Assembly (NCBI GenBank): GCA_021805625.1
Contig: JAJZEU010000064.1
Span: 1-14,908, forward strand
Direction of reading: 5' to 3'
Source: Microcaldota archaeon
GTDB lineage: Archaea > Micrarchaeota > Micrarchaeia > Micrarchaeales > CABMGC01
DNA: 14,908 nt
A program made the position numbers and the translations under genes. Positions 14,102 through 14,908 of this stretch are shown piece after piece; position 1 is the first letter of the stretch; each line of letters begins with the position of its first letter. Under the pieces are notes generated by a model. The model was not told where the DNA came from. It saw only the letters and a program-made list of their open reading frames with translations, and did no database searches.

Positions 14102-14436
14102 TGGTGGACTCTCGTAAGTTTTATTTTTGTTTTGTATTCAGCTTCAAAAAGCTTACGCTTGATCGAAAATTCACCTGTTATGGCTCCTTTCACATCTTCG
14201 ACGACCATTTCACCGTTTTGTGTGTAGGTGAAATCCGCTATGTATTTGCATATCTGGATATTGTCTACACCGTGCAATGGAAACGTAACTTGGCTCTTAA
14301 GCTCTTGTATTTCACCTGCCTTTTCTAGCAATGATAGGTCGTTGCATCTCAGCGCTTCAGCTTTGCTATCATGCTTATGTCCCTGCCTACAATCAGTAAA
14401 CCTATTCCCGAACTTGCTTTTCTTGACAAATTCCAT
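14098..14436 (-). CDS. DUF1064-like phage nuclease (PD-(D/E)XK fold)
   Basis: The 112-residue length and motif order fit the DUF1064 family, small phage proteins related to endonuclease I/Holliday-junction-resolvase-type nucleases. The expected segments appear in order: a basic Asn/Arg-rich start (KSKFGNRFTD), HDSKAEALR (22-30) with Glu27 in the first helix, LEKAGEIQELKSQVTFPL (37-54), KYIADFTY (64-71) with Asp68, and VVEDVKG (78-84) with Glu80, Asp81 and Lys83. Asp68 plus the acidic residue two before Lys83 form the PD-(D/E)XK metal site. Family members are thought to cleave branched DNA during phage recombination or packaging. The ATG is one base after the stop of the MazG-like gene, and the best AAGG is far upstream, so it is likely translated by re-initiation. 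The family call is strong; the exact substrate is inferred. Confidence 0.82.
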   Translation of the reverse strand: MEFVKKSKFGNRFTDCRQGHKHDSKAEALRCNDLSLLEKAGEIQELKSQVTFPLHGVDNIQICKYIADFTYTQNGEMVVEDVKGAITGEFSIKRKLFEAEYKTKIKLTRVHQ

Positions 14437-14437
14437 G

Positions 14438-14800
14438 TTAATACTTTTTGCCGCCTTCTTTGGCTCTATTCTCTAACTTGTGATCCGCCCTTTGGCTGTT
14501 GTAGGCCATTTTATCTGCGAAGGCGCCTCCTATGTCTAGCTTCATCCCACCCGCCATGTCTAGGATTCTTATAATCGCGTCTGCTAACTCCACTTCTAGC
14601 ATTGGCCTATTGGGCAAGTGTGTGTCCATGAGCCCCTTCCTGTCGCCTTCTAGTGCCTCTGCTAGCTCGCTGGTTACAAGCATTAACAGTTCTCCAACGT
14701 TGCGAATTTTGGGTTCTCTGGTGATAGGATCAACCCACCATTTCGAGTTTGCATTATGCACAATGTCACGAAGGTCGTTTAGTGTTTGTTGTTGGTTCAT
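14438..14800 (-). CDS. MazG-like nucleotide pyrophosphohydrolase
   Basis: This 120-residue all-alpha protein has the acidic metal-binding pattern of the MazG/dUTPase-like (all-alpha NTP pyrophosphatase) superfamily: Glu45-x-x-Glu48 in the helix TSELAEALEGDRKG, and Glu71-x-x-Asp74 in EVELADAIIRILDMA. The basic C-terminus (RADHKLENRAKEGGKKY) is also common in phage members. Such enzymes hydrolyse (d)NTPs or modified nucleotides to monophosphates plus pyrophosphate. Phage versions are proposed to adjust the nucleotide pool or lower host (p)ppGpp signalling. The substrate cannot be read from the sequence. The ATG at 14800 is preceded on its strand by AAGGGG about 6 bases upstream. It heads a tightly packed run with the nuclease gene one base downstream. 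Confidence 0.82.
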   Translation of the reverse strand: MNQQQTLNDLRDIVHNANSKWWVDPITREPKIRNVGELLMLVTSELAEALEGDRKGLMDTHLPNRPMLEVELADAIIRILDMAGGMKLDIGGAFADKMAYNSQRADHKLENRAKEGGKKY

Positions 14801-14813
14801 GTCGTCCCCTTGT

Positions 14814-14908
14814 TTATCTTACTAGGTTATTGTTTCTGTTGGATATATTCTTTGCGCCGTTGCAATGTATGCACATCGCTGTAAAGGTGTTGTGCTTACA
14901 GGCATATC
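14814..14908 (-). CDS. Partial small Cys/His-rich protein (C-terminus)
   Basis: A minus-strand frame enters at the right edge and stops with TAA at 14816-14814, 13 bases before the MazG-like start. The visible residues include ACKHNTFTAMCIHCNGAKN, in which C-x-H is followed by C-x2-C. This resembles the short zinc-binding motifs common in small phage proteins. It then ends in an Asn-rich tail. The compact Cys/His motif and the tight fit to the next gene favour this frame. Another minus frame here (stop at 14824-14822) is also open but has no such pattern. The start lies outside the window. Confidence 0.45.
   Translation of the reverse strand, partial: YACKHNTFTAMCIHCNGAKNISNRNNNLVR

Noticed and set aside
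13676..14476. Overlapping plus-strand open frames opposite the minus operon
   Set aside because: Their translations are Phe/Cys/Leu-rich with no ribosome binding sites or recognisable motifs, while the minus strand has recognised families there.
14822..14905. 27-codon minus-strand open frame starting MPVSTTPLQ
   Set aside because: It is too short, shows no start signal, and competes with the Cys/His frame that fits the operon better.

Overview
The window looks like part of the genome of a double-stranded DNA tailed bacteriophage with a long non-contractile (siphovirus-like) tail. The main evidence is gene order and protein architecture. A two-half tail-tube-like protein is followed by a small two-frame tail assembly chaperone pair. 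Next come a 1385-residue tape measure protein, a baseplate or tail-tip hub-like protein, and beta-rich tail-tip and fibre proteins. No sheath, integrase, tRNA, IS element or CRISPR array was seen. The host cannot be named from the sequence. Coding density is nearly complete: no gap between genes exceeds about 30 bases once the frameshifted chaperone extension is counted.

Plus strand, 1-13184 (virion morphogenesis). A partial gene of unknown function and a small helical protein lead into the tail tube gene (742-1620). A TTG-started chaperone ORF (1634-2071) is followed by a -1 frame continuation (about 2026-2325) with no convincing start of its own, as expected for a programmed -1 frameshift. 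The tape measure gene (2328-6485) has a coiled coil and glycine-rich hydrophobic stretches. Directly behind it come the hub-like protein (6486-8846), a fibre or tip protein with a fibronectin-III-like domain (8855-10186), a small beta protein (10179-10451) and a 906-residue, cysteine-rich, fibre-like protein (10464-13184). The 906-residue protein opens with the sequence signature of an immunoglobulin fold and ends with an Asp-box. Genes are separated by 0-13 bases or overlap, so this is one late-type operon.

Minus strand, 14908-13188 (DNA and nucleotide metabolism). Reading leftward: the end of a short Cys/His protein, a MazG-like nucleotide pyrophosphohydrolase (14800-14438), a DUF1064/PD-(D/E)XK-like nuclease (14436-14098), an unrecognised 206-residue protein with a possible C-terminal helix-turn-helix (14101-13481), and an 87-residue protein with a degenerate zinc-ribbon-like start and an acidic end (13451-13188). 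Three of these are coupled by a 1-base gap or a 4-base overlap. This operon converges on the fibre gene, and only 3 bases separate the two stop codons.

I do not see strong evidence for a wholly new system. The points most worth a second look are the -1 frameshift with non-canonical slip sites, the immunoglobulin-type Cys/Trp/Tyr-corner signature with many cysteines in the fibre protein, and the small unknown genes of the minus-strand operon.
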